From the NCBI RefSeq assembly GCF_900104895.1, contig NZ_LT629742.1, positions 2,232,001 to 2,296,000 on the forward strand: a DNA stretch of 64,000 nt. The letters run 5' to 3'. The translations under genes were made by a program, and so were the position numbers. The notes under the pieces were generated by a model. It ran no database searches, was not told the origin of the DNA, and saw only the letters and a program-made list of their open reading frames with translations. The first letter of the stretch is position 1; each line of letters starts with the position of its first letter. This stretch comes from Microterricola viridarii. GTDB lineage: Bacteria; Actinomycetota; Actinomycetes; Actinomycetales; Microbacteriaceae. Shown piece by piece: positions 29,121-37,339 of the stretch.

Positions 29121-29972
29121 ATGACTCTGCACACGCTCGCCGAGTGGCTGCGCTGCCCACAGTGTGCCGAGCCGCTCCAGGCCCGTGAGCCGCTCGCCCT
29201 GGCCTGCCCGGCCGGCCACAGCTTCGACGTGAACAAGCGCGGCTTCGTGAACCTCGTTCCCGGCGGCAGCCGGATGATCGGCGACTCCCCCGCCATGCTG
29301 GACGCCCGAGCGTCCTTCCTGGGCGCCGGGCATTTCGGCCCGGTGCGTGCGGCGCTCGTCGCGGCGGCGGGGGCAGGCGCAGCGCCACGGCGCATCGTGG
29401 ACGCCGGCTGTGGCACCGGCTACTACCTGGACGGCCTTCTCACACCCGGTACGACTTCTTCCGCGCTGGCCATGGACATCTCGCCGCATGCCGTCGCACG
29501 CGCGGTGCGCGGTGGGCGCGCGCTGCTCGAGGGGTCGGACGGCGCCGTCGACGGACTCGTTGCCGACATCTGGCGCCCGCTCCCGCTGCGCGATGCGAGC
29601 GCAGATCTGTTGTTCACCGTCTTCGCCCCGCGCAACCTGCCCGAGTTCCACCGGGCGTTGGCCCCGAGCGGTCGGCTGGTCGTCGTCGTTCCCACCGCCC
29701 GGCACATCAGGCAACTCCGAGAGGCGGGCCAGGCCCTCGACATCCCGGCCGAGAAGGCCGAGCGGCTACAGGCCGAGGCCGCTCCGCTCTTCACCGCTGT
29801 CGGCCGGGCCGCCGTTGAGTACGACATCGTGGTCTCTCCGGCCGACGCGGCGCGGCTTGTCGGCATGGGACCGTCGGCTCATCACTCCGGCGCCGAGGCG
29901 GATGCCGGCGCAGACGCGGCCGACATGACGGTCACCGTGAGCGTCGACGTGCTGAGCTTCGTTCCCCGCTAG
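29121..29972 (+). CDS. RlmA-type 23S rRNA guanine-N1 methyltransferase
   Basis: A 283-residue SAM-dependent methyltransferase. The N-terminal zinc ribbon LRCPQCAEPL with CPAGHSFD, then the motif KRGFVNLVPGG, match RlmA(I/II) enzymes that methylate G745 or G748 of 23S rRNA. The SAM motif I is VDAGCGTGYYLDGL (about residues 93-106), and FTVFAPRNLPEFHR is typical. The TlrB-type members contribute to macrolide tolerance; which guanine is modified cannot be read here. ATG start with GGAAGG upstream. Confidence 0.88.
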   Translation: MTLHTLAEWLRCPQCAEPLQAREPLALACPAGHSFDVNKRGFVNLVPGGSRMIGDSPAMLDARASFLGAGHFGPVRAALVAAAGAGAAPRRIVDAGCGTGYYLDGLLTPGTTSSALAMDISPHAVARAVRGGRALLEGSDGAVDGLVADIWRPLPLRDASADLLFTVFAPRNLPEFHRALAPSGRLVVVVPTARHIRQLREAGQALDIPAEKAERLQAEAAPLFTAVGRAAVEYDIVVSPADAARLVGMGPSAHHSGAEADAGADAADMTVTVSVDVLSFVPR

Positions 29973-30276
29973 GCCACTCCCCCTGCGCCGGGGCACCCGA
30001 GTGGGCGCCTGCCGGCTCCCCCGCCGTTCCGCGCCCCGCGTCACGGAGCGCAGCACTGCTGGCTGAGCTACGCGCCTGGTCGCGAACGCGGCGGCCCGTC
30101 GACGCCTGCCGCCGCGCTGTGGTGGGTGGCGCCGTTGCCACGTTCTGCGACCTGTGCTGCATGGAGAAGCTCCGCTGATCGGCAGCCGCTCGTCGATGGC
30201 GGCAGCCGGCCCGTTAACAGAGCGAAGGCCCCATCGTGATTCGTCACGATGGGGCCTTCCCTGTGGTGCGTGTGGC
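29973..30276. other. 304-base intergenic region with a hairpin
   Basis: Between the convergent methyltransferase and ctaF genes. It contains the hairpin listed at 30225-30258. The remaining ~250 GC-rich bases show no coding frame, tRNA or repeat that I can support. Confidence 0.5.
30225..30258. terminator. bidirectional hairpin terminator after ctaF
   Basis: Perfect 15-bp stem (arms 30225-30239 and 30244-30258) with a TTCG tetraloop on the plus strand. It lies between convergent genes. T-tracts are short on both sides, so efficiency is uncertain. Confidence 0.7.
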
Positions 30277-30693
30277 CTAGCGGGCGAAGAGTCCGCGGTA
30301 GTACTCGTAGACCCAGCCGACGAGGCTGATGACCAGGATTCCGACGGCGATGAACGACATCCAGAATCCGGCGGCCAGGCCGAGCATGAACAGCGTCAGC
30401 GAGGCGGCGACCATGATCGGCCACCAGCTCCACGGGCTGAAGAAGCCGAGCTCGGCGTCTCCATCGTCGATGTTCGAGTCGAGGCGGTCCTCGGGCAGCT
30501 CGCCGCCCTGGGCCGCGTAGACGCGGTCAAGGTAGAAGGCGACGAAGCCGGTGAGAACACCACAGAGGGCGATCGCGATGGTGCCGACCCACTCGAGGTG
30601 GCCGTAGTCGATGGCCGTCCAGACGCCGTAGAGCACGGCGACGAGTGCGAAGAAGACCGTCAAGATCCAGAGCATTACGGAATTGACGCGCAT
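30277..30693 (-). CDS. ctaF: cytochrome c oxidase subunit IV
   Basis: A 138-residue small subunit of the actinobacterial aa3 oxidase with four hydrophobic helices; YFYLDRVY-like segment FVAFYLDRVYAAQGGELPED and the FFSPWSWWPIMVAAS turn are characteristic. Start shares a base with the ctaD stop (TAATG), showing coupling. Last gene of ctaC-ctaD-ctaF. Confidence 0.92.
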   Translation of the reverse strand: MRVNSVMLWILTVFFALVAVLYGVWTAIDYGHLEWVGTIAIALCGVLTGFVAFYLDRVYAAQGGELPEDRLDSNIDDGDAELGFFSPWSWWPIMVAASLTLFMLGLAAGFWMSFIAVGILVISLVGWVYEYYRGLFAR

Positions 30694-32420
30694 TACTTGA
30701 TCCTCTCCGAAGCGGCGTCGAAGGTGGGCGCATCGGGTGCGTCCTTAGCCGGGCCGATGCCAATCGGGAGGGCTGCCTCGGGGTGGTTCAGGTCGAAGGC
30801 GGGGCGCTCGGAGCGGATCCGCGGGATCGACGTGAAGTTGTGGCGCGGCGGCGGGCACGAGGTGGCCCACTCCAGCGATCCGCCGTAACCCCAGGGGTCG
30901 TTGACGGTGACCTTCGGAGCGTTGCGCGCGGTGACGTACACGTTCAGGAAGAACGGGATCATCGACGCGGCCAGCACCATCGAGCCAATGGTGGAGAGCT
31001 CGTTCATCCAGGTGAAGCCATCGCTCGGCAGGTAGCTGGCGTAGCGACGGGGCATGCCCACGACGCCGAGCCAGTGCTGCACGAGGAAGGTCGTGTGGAA
31101 GCCGAGGAACAGCAGCCAGAAGTGCCACTTGCCGAGACGCTCGTTGAGCATCTTTCCGGTCCACTTGGGCCACCAGAAGTAGAAGCCACTGAACATGGCG
31201 AACACGACGGTGCCGAAGACGACGTAGTGGAAGTGGGCGACGACGAAGTAGGTGTCGGAGACGTGGAAGTCCAGCGGCGGCGAGGCCAGGATGACACCGG
31301 TGAGGCCACCGAAGGTGAAGGTCACGAGGAAGCCGATAGCCCAGAGCATGGGGGTCTCGAACGTCAACGACCCTCGCCACATGGTACCGATCCAGTTGAA
31401 GATCTTCACACCCGTCGGCACGGCGATGAGCATTGTCATCAGCGAGAAGAAGGGCAGAAGCACGGAGCCGGTGACGTACATGTGGTGGGCCCACACGGTG
31501 ACGGAGAGGGCGGCGATCGCGATCGTCGCGTACACCAGCGTCTTGTATCCGAAGATCGGCTTGCGGCTGAACACCGGGAAGACCTCGGAGACGATGCCGA
31601 AGAACGGCAGCGCGATGATGTACACCTCGGGGTGGCCGAAGAACCAGAACAGGTGCTGCCAGAGGATGACGCCGCCGTTGGCCGGGTCGTAGATGTGCAT
31701 CTCGAAGACGCGGTCGCCCGCTGCGGCCAGCATGGCGGCGGCGAGAACCGGGAACGCCATCAGGACGAGGATCGAGGTGACCAGCGTGTTCCAGGTGAAG
31801 ATCGGCATGCGGAACATGGTCATGCCCGGCGCGCGCATCGTGATGATCGTGGTGATGAAGTTCACCGCACCGAGGATGGTTCCGAAACCGCTGAGTCCGA
31901 GGCCGAGCATCCAGAGGTTGCCGCCGAGACCCGGCGAGAACGTCGTGGACGCCAGCGGCTGGTAGGCGAACCAGCCGAAGGATGCCGCACCCTGCGGGGT
32001 GAGGAAGCCGGCGACGGCCATCAGGCTACCGAAGCTGAACAGCCAGTAGGCGAACGCGTTCAGTCGCGGGAACGCGACGTCGGGTGCGCCGATCTGCAGC
32101 GGCATGAGCACGTTGGCGAAACCGGCGAACAGCGGCGTCGCGAACATGAGCAGCATGATCGTGCCGTGCATGGTGAACAGCTGGTTGTACTGCTCCTTGG
32201 TGGCCACGATCTCGAGGCCCGGAGCGAACAACTGCGCGCGGATGATGAGGGCCATCACGCCGCCGATGCAGAAGTAGATGAACGAGGTGATCAGGTACAT
32301 GTACCCGATGACCTTGTGGTCAGTGGAGGTGATCCACTTGACCATGATGTTGCCCTTGTGCTCGACCTTCGAGGCGCCGAGCGGCGCCGCGGTCGGAGCG
32401 GGTGCTGTGGTGGTGCTCAT
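30693..32420 (-). CDS. ctaD: cytochrome c oxidase subunit I
   Basis: A 575-residue catalytic subunit with twelve helices. Haem a ligand His in [12 protein letters not shown], the CuB and cross-linked Tyr motif [13 protein letters not shown], CuB ligands HHMYVTG, and haem a3/a ligands in [10 protein letters not shown] are all present; D-channel residues (NxxxxxxN region with [14 protein letters not shown]) are intact. ATG start three bases after the ctaC stop. Confidence 0.97.
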   Translation of the reverse strand: MSTTTAPAPTAAPLGASKVEHKGNIMVKWITSTDHKVIGYMYLITSFIYFCIGGVMALIIRAQLFAPGLEIVATKEQYNQLFTMHGTIMLLMFATPLFAGFANVLMPLQIGAPDVAFPRLNAFAYWLFSFGSLMAVAGFLTPQGAASFGWFAYQPLASTTFSPGLGGNLWMLGLGLSGFGTILGAVNFITTIITMRAPGMTMFRMPIFTWNTLVTSILVLMAFPVLAAAMLAAAGDRVFEMHIYDPANGGVILWQHLFWFFGHPEVYIIALPFFGIVSEVFPVFSRKPIFGYKTLVYATIAIAALSVTVWAHHMYVTGSVLLPFFSLMTMLIAVPTGVKIFNWIGTMWRGSLTFETPMLWAIGFLVTFTFGGLTGVILASPPLDFHVSDTYFVVAHFHYVVFGTVVFAMFSGFYFWWPKWTGKMLNERLGKWHFWLLFLGFHTTFLVQHWLGVVGMPRRYASYLPSDGFTWMNELSTIGSMVLAASMIPFFLNVYVTARNAPKVTVNDPWGYGGSLEWATSCPPPRHNFTSIPRIRSERPAFDLNHPEAALPIGIGPAKDAPDAPTFDAASERIK

Positions 32421-32423
32421 GGC

Positions 32424-33311
32424 CTAGTGTTCCTCCTTGAGCTCGGGCGCCCCGGTACCCGGCAGGTTCTGGTTGCGATCGAATTCGAAGCCAAGCTGGC
32501 CTTCCTGACCGGCGTCGCGGAGCGACTGGATGTAGTCGTCGTACTCGGCCTGGGAAACGACCTCGACGTTGAATAGCATGAGCGAGTGGTACTCGCCGCA
32601 GAGCTCGGCACACTTGCCCTTGTAGGTGCCCTCCTTGGTGGGGGTCACGTACATGTAGTTCGACTTGCCGGGGAACATGTCCTTCTTGTACAAGAAGTCG
32701 ATGACCCAGAACGAGTGGATGACGTCGCGGCTGTCGAGACGGATCTCGATCTCCTTGTCGACGGGCAGCACGAGCGTCGGGAGTCCGGCCTCGTCGATGG
32801 CGCCGGGCTCGCCGCCGTCGGCGGGCTGTGCCTGGATGCCGGGCGAGTAGACGTCCTCGTCGGTGTAGTTGAAGTCCCACGCCCACTGCTTGGCCATGAC
32901 CTGGACCTTGACATCGGGATCCGCGTACGGCGTCTCGATGGCGGCCTGGTCACGTGCGGTGAAGGCGAAGAAGCCGAGCACGAGAATCAGGGGCACGATC
33001 GTGTAGAAGATTTCGATCGGCATGTTGTAGCGCAGCTGAACGGGAAGGCCAGTCTGGCCCTTCCGGCGGCGGTAGACGATGACGGCCCAGATGATGAGCC
33101 CCCATGTGATGAGGCCCACAATGAGCAGGACGATCCAGGATGTGGTCCAGAGACCAGACACCATTGAGGTGTTCGACGTGACAGGGTTTTCACCCTCCAC
33201 GAATCCGGGGAGGAAGCCATTGAGCTGTGCCTGGGTACACCCGGCAAGAACTACGGCTAACGTCGCTGCGATTGGAATTGCAGCCCATCGGAGTCGGCGA
33301 TTGTTGCGCAC
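32424..33311 (-). CDS. ctaC: cytochrome c oxidase subunit II (lipoprotein)
   Basis: A 295-residue subunit with a lipoprotein-type signal (lipobox VLAGC), two transmembrane helices (about residues 55-77 and 97-117) and a periplasmic cupredoxin domain. The CuA centre is complete: His in VIHSFWV and the CAELCGEYHSLM motif. It takes electrons from the QcrC haems. Its N-terminal Cys may be a substrate for the Lnt at 1.8 kb. GTG start. Confidence 0.95.
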   Translation of the reverse strand: MRNNRRLRWAAIPIAATLAVVLAGCTQAQLNGFLPGFVEGENPVTSNTSMVSGLWTTSWIVLLIVGLITWGLIIWAVIVYRRRKGQTGLPVQLRYNMPIEIFYTIVPLILVLGFFAFTARDQAAIETPYADPDVKVQVMAKQWAWDFNYTDEDVYSPGIQAQPADGGEPGAIDEAGLPTLVLPVDKEIEIRLDSRDVIHSFWVIDFLYKKDMFPGKSNYMYVTPTKEGTYKGKCAELCGEYHSLMLFNVEVVSQAEYDDYIQSLRDAGQEGQLGFEFDRNQNLPGTGAPELKEEH

Positions 33312-33460
33312 CGGTGACCTTTCGGGAGACTCGAAGACACTTCACAGGGAAGTGCCATTGACCGTTTCTACCCTACTCCGGTCTGGGGCCGACATTGTGC
33401 ATTTACACGGCGATGGCCCGGTCTTTTCACAAGAATCCGGGGTAGATCCCGCTTAAAACG

Positions 33461-33496
33461 CCTTGGGAGGGCATCCGCGTGGATGCCCTCCCAAGG
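33461..33496 (-). terminator. intrinsic terminator of the erpA gene
   Basis: Perfect 16-bp stem (arms 33461-33476 and 33481-33496) with the same four-base loop, GCGT on plus, as the terminator at 7783-7816. On the minus strand it is followed by CGTTTTAAG. Confidence 0.85.
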
Positions 33497-33537
33497 AAGA
33501 TGCGTTAGGACGCGCGTCGAGGCGCGGCCCGTGCCGA

Positions 33538-33891
33538 CTAGTGGAACGAGTCGCCGCAGGCGCAGCTGTCGCCGGCGTTGGGGTTGTCGATGGTGAAACC
33601 CTGCTTCTGGATGGTGTCCTCGAAGTCGATGGCGGCCCCGTCCAGGTAGGGCACGCTCATCTTGTCGACGATGACCTCGACGCCGTCGTAGTCGACGACC
33701 GCGTCGCCGTCGAGCATCCGCTCGTCGAAGTAGAGCTGGTAGATCAGGCCGGAGCAGCCGCCGGGCTGCACGGCAACGCGCAGGCGCAGGTCGTCGCGAC
33801 CCTCCTGGCTGAGCAGGCTCTTCACCTTGGCGGCCGCCGCCTCGGAGAGGCCGACCTTGTGCTCGGCTGTCGGTGTGCTTGTGTCGGTCAT
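33538..33891 (-). CDS. erpA: A-type iron-sulfur cluster insertion protein ErpA
   Basis: A 117-residue HesB/IscA/ErpA carrier. The three conserved cysteines are in PGGCSGLIYQ and the terminal CACGDSF. Delivers Fe-S clusters to target apoproteins. ATG start with GGGAG upstream; ends in its own terminator. Its place next to the respiratory genes fits a role in loading the Rieske centre, but that link is inference. Confidence 0.93.
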   Translation of the reverse strand: MTDTSTPTAEHKVGLSEAAAAKVKSLLSQEGRDDLRLRVAVQPGGCSGLIYQLYFDERMLDGDAVVDYDGVEVIVDKMSVPYLDGAAIDFEDTIQKQGFTIDNPNAGDSCACGDSFH

Positions 33892-33987
33892 GCTGCTCCC
33901 TGTTTCTGAGACCCAATGGGCATCTGAGACCTGTTGGTCGTGAAATCTACTGAGATTCTACCTGCGTCAACCCGGAACGGGCTGTGC

Positions 33988-35418
33988 TCATTCCCGGGCG
34001 TTCAGACGGGCCAGGAGCAGCGCCTCGCTGAGCACGGCCCGCTTGAAGACGCCGAGGTGGAGGGACTCGTTCGGGCTGTGCGCCCGCGAGTCGGGGTCCT
34101 CGACGCCGGTGACCAGGATCTCGGCCTGCGGGAACTCGCGCACGAGGTCGGAGATGAACGGGATGGACCCGCCGATGCCGGTGTCGACGGGGTCGACGCC
34201 CCAGGCGTCCGCCATGGCCTGCTTGGCCTCGCGGACGGCCCAGCCGCTGGTGTCAACGAGGAAGGCCTCCCCCATGTCCACCTCGCTGATGGTGAGCTCG
34301 GCCCCCCACGGCGCGTGCGCGCGCAGGTGCGCCTCGAGGGCGGCGAAGGCCTCGGCTGCCGGCTGGCCCGGCGCCACACGGGAGCTGATCCGGACGCTGA
34401 TCGCCGGGGCGAGCGTGTTGGAGGCGTTGGCGACGCTCGGTGCGTCGATGCCGGTGACCGTCACCGTCGGCTGCGCCCAGATCCGGCTGAGGATGCTGCC
34501 CCGGCCGATCGGCGAGACGCCCGGCAGCAGGCCGGTCTCGGCGCGCAGGTGCTCCTCCGAGTAGGCCGGCGTCTCGGTGTCGTGGCTGCTCAGGCCCTCG
34601 ACCGCGACGGAGCCGTCGGCGTCGTGCATGGTGGCCAGCAGCCGGATCGTGGCGAGCATGGCATCCGGCACCGCGCCGCCGAACATGCCGGAGTGGGAGG
34701 CGTGCTCGAGGGTGCGCACCGTGAGCTTGAACGTGACGTTGCCGCGGAGGGCGACGGTGAGGGCGGGCGTGTTCACGTCCCAGTTGCTCGAGTCGGCGAC
34801 GACGATGGCGTCGGCCTGCAGGGCGTCGCGGTTGTCGATGAGGAAGTTGGCGAAGGAGCGGGAGCCGAACTCCTCCTCCCCCTCGATGAACAGGGCGATG
34901 CCGAGGTCGAAGTCCTCCCCGACGGCCTCGACCAGGGCGCGGACGGAGGCGACGTGCGCCATCACGCCGGCCTTGTCGTCGGCGGCGCCGCGGCCGTAGA
35001 GCCGGTCGCCGCGGACGACGGGCTGGTAGGGCTCGGAGTCCCAGTCGGCGTCGTCGCCGGGGGGCTGCACGTCGTGGTGCGCGTAGAGCAGCACGGTGGG
35101 GCGGCCGTTCCGGGCGGCGCGGGTGGCGAGCACGGCGGGCTGGCCGAGCTGGCCGGCGTCCTCGCCGTCGGCGATGGCCGACCGCTTGATCTCGACGGTC
35201 TCGAAGACGCCGAGCTCGCGCACGAGCGCCGCGACGGCCTCGGCACTGGCCTGCACCTGGGCGGGGTCGAAGGCCGACCAGGCCACGGAGGGGATCCGGA
35301 CGAGGCTGGAGAGCTCGGCGATGGTGCGGGGAAGGTCGAGTTCGACGCTCTCGCGCACCGCCTCCTCAATCTGTGCCTGGCTGTGAGTGTTGGGGGGCGT
35401 CTGCGTGGTCTCGCTCAT
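33988..35418 (-). CDS. M20-family dipeptidase/metallopeptidase
   Basis: A 476-residue zinc peptidase of the M20/CNDP-like dipeptidase group. Metal and catalytic motifs: LLYAHHDVQPPGD, YGRGAADDKAG and the general base in IEGEEEFGS. The dimerisation domain has SHSGMFGG. A cytosolic role in peptide breakdown is expected; no signal peptide. Start at ATG 35418 where homology begins. Divergent from the DUF3043 gene with ~38 bases between, as is usual in Actinobacteria. Confidence 0.92.
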   Translation of the reverse strand: MSETTQTPPNTHSQAQIEEAVRESVELDLPRTIAELSSLVRIPSVAWSAFDPAQVQASAEAVAALVRELGVFETVEIKRSAIADGEDAGQLGQPAVLATRAARNGRPTVLLYAHHDVQPPGDDADWDSEPYQPVVRGDRLYGRGAADDKAGVMAHVASVRALVEAVGEDFDLGIALFIEGEEEFGSRSFANFLIDNRDALQADAIVVADSSNWDVNTPALTVALRGNVTFKLTVRTLEHASHSGMFGGAVPDAMLATIRLLATMHDADGSVAVEGLSSHDTETPAYSEEHLRAETGLLPGVSPIGRGSILSRIWAQPTVTVTGIDAPSVANASNTLAPAISVRISSRVAPGQPAAEAFAALEAHLRAHAPWGAELTISEVDMGEAFLVDTSGWAVREAKQAMADAWGVDPVDTGIGGSIPFISDLVREFPQAEILVTGVEDPDSRAHSPNESLHLGVFKRAVLSEALLLARLNARE

Positions 35419-35456
35419 GCCGCTAATCTTAAGGGAACTGACTTCAAGGACTTGAT

Positions 35457-36044
35457 GTGGCAAAGAACCAGGCCGGCAACGGCAGCGACCCTGTAACAAG
35501 CGACGTTCCCGCCGAGGAAGCCGCTCCCACCGTTGGCAAGGGCGCGCCAACCCCCACCCGCAAGCAGCAGGAGGCGGCCAACCAGCGCCCCCTCGTGGTC
35601 GGCGACCGCAAGGAGGCGGCCAAGGCCGCCCGTGCCAAGCAGGCCGAGGCGCGAGAGCGCGCCCGCATCGGCATGGCCAACGGCGAGGAGAAGTACCTCC
35701 CGATGCGCGACCGCGGCGTGCAGAAGCGCTACGTGCGCGACTACGTCGACGCCCGTTTCAGCATCGGCGAGTTCATGATCCCGGTCATGTTCCTCGTGAT
35801 CATCCTCACCTTCATCCCCAGCCCCGAGGTGCAGACCTACGGCATCCTCGCGCTCTGGGCGTTCTTCATCGTCGCCGTCGTCGACAGCGTCATCCTGGGC
35901 TTCACGCTCACCCGCAAGCTCGCGGCCAAGTTCGGCAAGGACAAGGTCGAGAAGGTGCGCTGGTACGCGGCCATGCGCGCCCTGCAGCTGCGCGCGATGC
36001 GACTGCCGAAGGCGCAGGTCAAGCGCTTCCAGTTCCCCGAGTAG
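35457..36044 (+). CDS. DUF3043 membrane protein
   Basis: A 195-residue protein: a basic, Ala/Lys-rich N-terminal region (to about residue 75), the motif PMRDRGVQKRYVRDYVDAR (about 81-99), two transmembrane helices (about 105-125 and 130-150), and the basic helix WYAAMRALQLRAMRLPK. This matches DUF3043, an actinobacterial family of unknown function. GTG start. Followed by a strong terminator. Confidence 0.88.
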   Translation: MAKNQAGNGSDPVTSDVPAEEAAPTVGKGAPTPTRKQQEAANQRPLVVGDRKEAAKAARAKQAEARERARIGMANGEEKYLPMRDRGVQKRYVRDYVDARFSIGEFMIPVMFLVIILTFIPSPEVQTYGILALWAFFIVAVVDSVILGFTLTRKLAAKFGKDKVEKVRWYAAMRALQLRAMRLPKAQVKRFQFPE

Positions 36045-36058
36045 GGAATCTGTACGAG

Positions 36059-36094
36059 AAGGAGGCGGTCGCTCTGCGCGACCGCCTCCTTTTC
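36059..36094 (+). terminator. intrinsic terminator after DUF3043
   Basis: Perfect 14-bp stem (arms 36059-36072 and 36078-36091, loop TCTGC) followed by TTTTC. Its arms are A- and T-flanked, so it may also serve the convergent phosphodiesterase gene. Confidence 0.85.
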
Positions 36095-36099
36095 GTGCT

Positions 36100-37242
36100 C
36101 TAGCGGGAGAACGCGCCCAGCCGCACCAAGGGGATGCGCATCTCCTCGTCACTCAGCGAGCCGTGCTGGCCGATCATGCTGCGGCCGGAGCGGGTGATGT
36201 CGCGCGAGTCGTAGTAGGCGACGAGCTTGCGGGCGGCCACCAGCACATCGCCGATGCGCGGCTCGGCACGCGGGTCGACGTCGCCGAACAGGCCGTCGGC
36301 GATGGCCTCCGCGCGGGTGGAGACCCAGACGCGGTCGCCCTCGACGCGGCGCCAGCTCTCGGCGAGCTCGTCGGCCGCGGATGCCGGCAGGCCCGGCTCC
36401 AGGTACAGCTGCAGGCAGCGCGGCTCGCCGCCGACGTGCCGCACGCCCGCGATGAGCTCCGGCACGGTGTCGTAGAGCACGTGCTTGTCGAGGGGCACGT
36501 CCACAATGCCGTGGTCGGCCGTCAGCAGCACGCCGACGCCCTTGCGGAGGCCGCCGGCGAAGCGGGCCAGCGCCGAGTCGAGCTTCTCCAACTCCCCCAG
36601 CCACTTGTCCGACTCCCAGCCCTTGGCGTGCGCCGCCATGTCCAGCTCGGCCACGTAGAGGTAGACGATGGCGCGCTCTGTGCTGTCGATGACGCGCTGG
36701 GCCGCGGCGAAGCGCTCCTCCAGCGTGTCGGCGCTGACATAGCTCGCCCCGCGCAGCACGGCGTGGGTGAGCCCGGAGTCGGCGTACCGGGCGGTGCCGA
36801 TCGCGAACGCCGGCACCCCGGCATCCTGCGCCTGCTCGAACACGGTGCGGCGCAGCTGCCAGCTCTCCGGGCGCATCTGGGCGTCCCAGCCCTTCAGCTG
36901 GTTGACCAGCCTGTCGTTCTCGGCATCGAGCACGCTGTAGCCGACCATGCCATGCTCCCCCGGCGCGCTCGCGGTGGTCAGCGTCGCGATGGCGGACGCC
37001 GTGGTCGCCGGGAACACGCCCTCGATGACGTCGCTCTTGGCCATCCGGGAGGCGAGGAACCGGGCGTGGCCGGAGCGGCTGCGGAGCGCGGAGGCGCCGA
37101 GGCCGTCCACGAGCAGCACGATGGCGTGGCTGCTCGCCGGCAGGCTCAGCACATTCGGCTCGGCGCGCACACTCTGCAGGCAACTTCGGAGAACATCGGC
37201 AAGGCGGGGGCCGCGAGAAATGCGGGCGGGTAGCATGGGCAT
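36100..37242 (-). CDS. type I phosphodiesterase/nucleotide pyrophosphatase-like protein
   Basis: A 380-residue alkaline-phosphatase superfamily protein. Metal/nucleophile region: LLVDGLGASALR (first Asp) and VFPATTASAIATLTTA (nucleophile Thr), APGEHGMVGYSV, LYVAELDMAAHAKG and LLTADHGIVDVP with the late His in IGQHGSLSDEE. No signal peptide, so it is likely cytoplasmic. Substrate unknown. Divergent from parC with 97 bases between the starts. Confidence 0.86.
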   Translation of the reverse strand: MPMLPARISRGPRLADVLRSCLQSVRAEPNVLSLPASSHAIVLLVDGLGASALRSRSGHARFLASRMAKSDVIEGVFPATTASAIATLTTASAPGEHGMVGYSVLDAENDRLVNQLKGWDAQMRPESWQLRRTVFEQAQDAGVPAFAIGTARYADSGLTHAVLRGASYVSADTLEERFAAAQRVIDSTERAIVYLYVAELDMAAHAKGWESDKWLGELEKLDSALARFAGGLRKGVGVLLTADHGIVDVPLDKHVLYDTVPELIAGVRHVGGEPRCLQLYLEPGLPASAADELAESWRRVEGDRVWVSTRAEAIADGLFGDVDPRAEPRIGDVLVAARKLVAYYDSRDITRSGRSMIGQHGSLSDEEMRIPLVRLGAFSR

Positions 37243-37339
37243 CGCGCCCAGTCTGGCATAAGCACACCCGACACGCTCAGGCGGCGCATTGCCCCGAATT
37301 CAGGTGCGGCCCGCCGCCCGGCACGACGAGAAACAACGG

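Noticed and set aside
27387..29714. A 775-codon open frame on the minus strand opposite qcrB and the methyltransferase gene
   Set aside because: It mirrors well-supported genes on the plus strand and has a repetitive, charged composition with no recognisable domain.
29973..30224. Possible tRNA in the spacer between the methyltransferase and ctaF genes
   Set aside because: A short GCTGAGCTAC-like stretch looked tRNA-like, but no acceptor stem, anticodon loop or T-arm can be built.
30783..32576. A 597-codon plus-strand frame opposite ctaD
   Set aside because: Antisense shadow; ctaD is certain from its copper and haem ligands.
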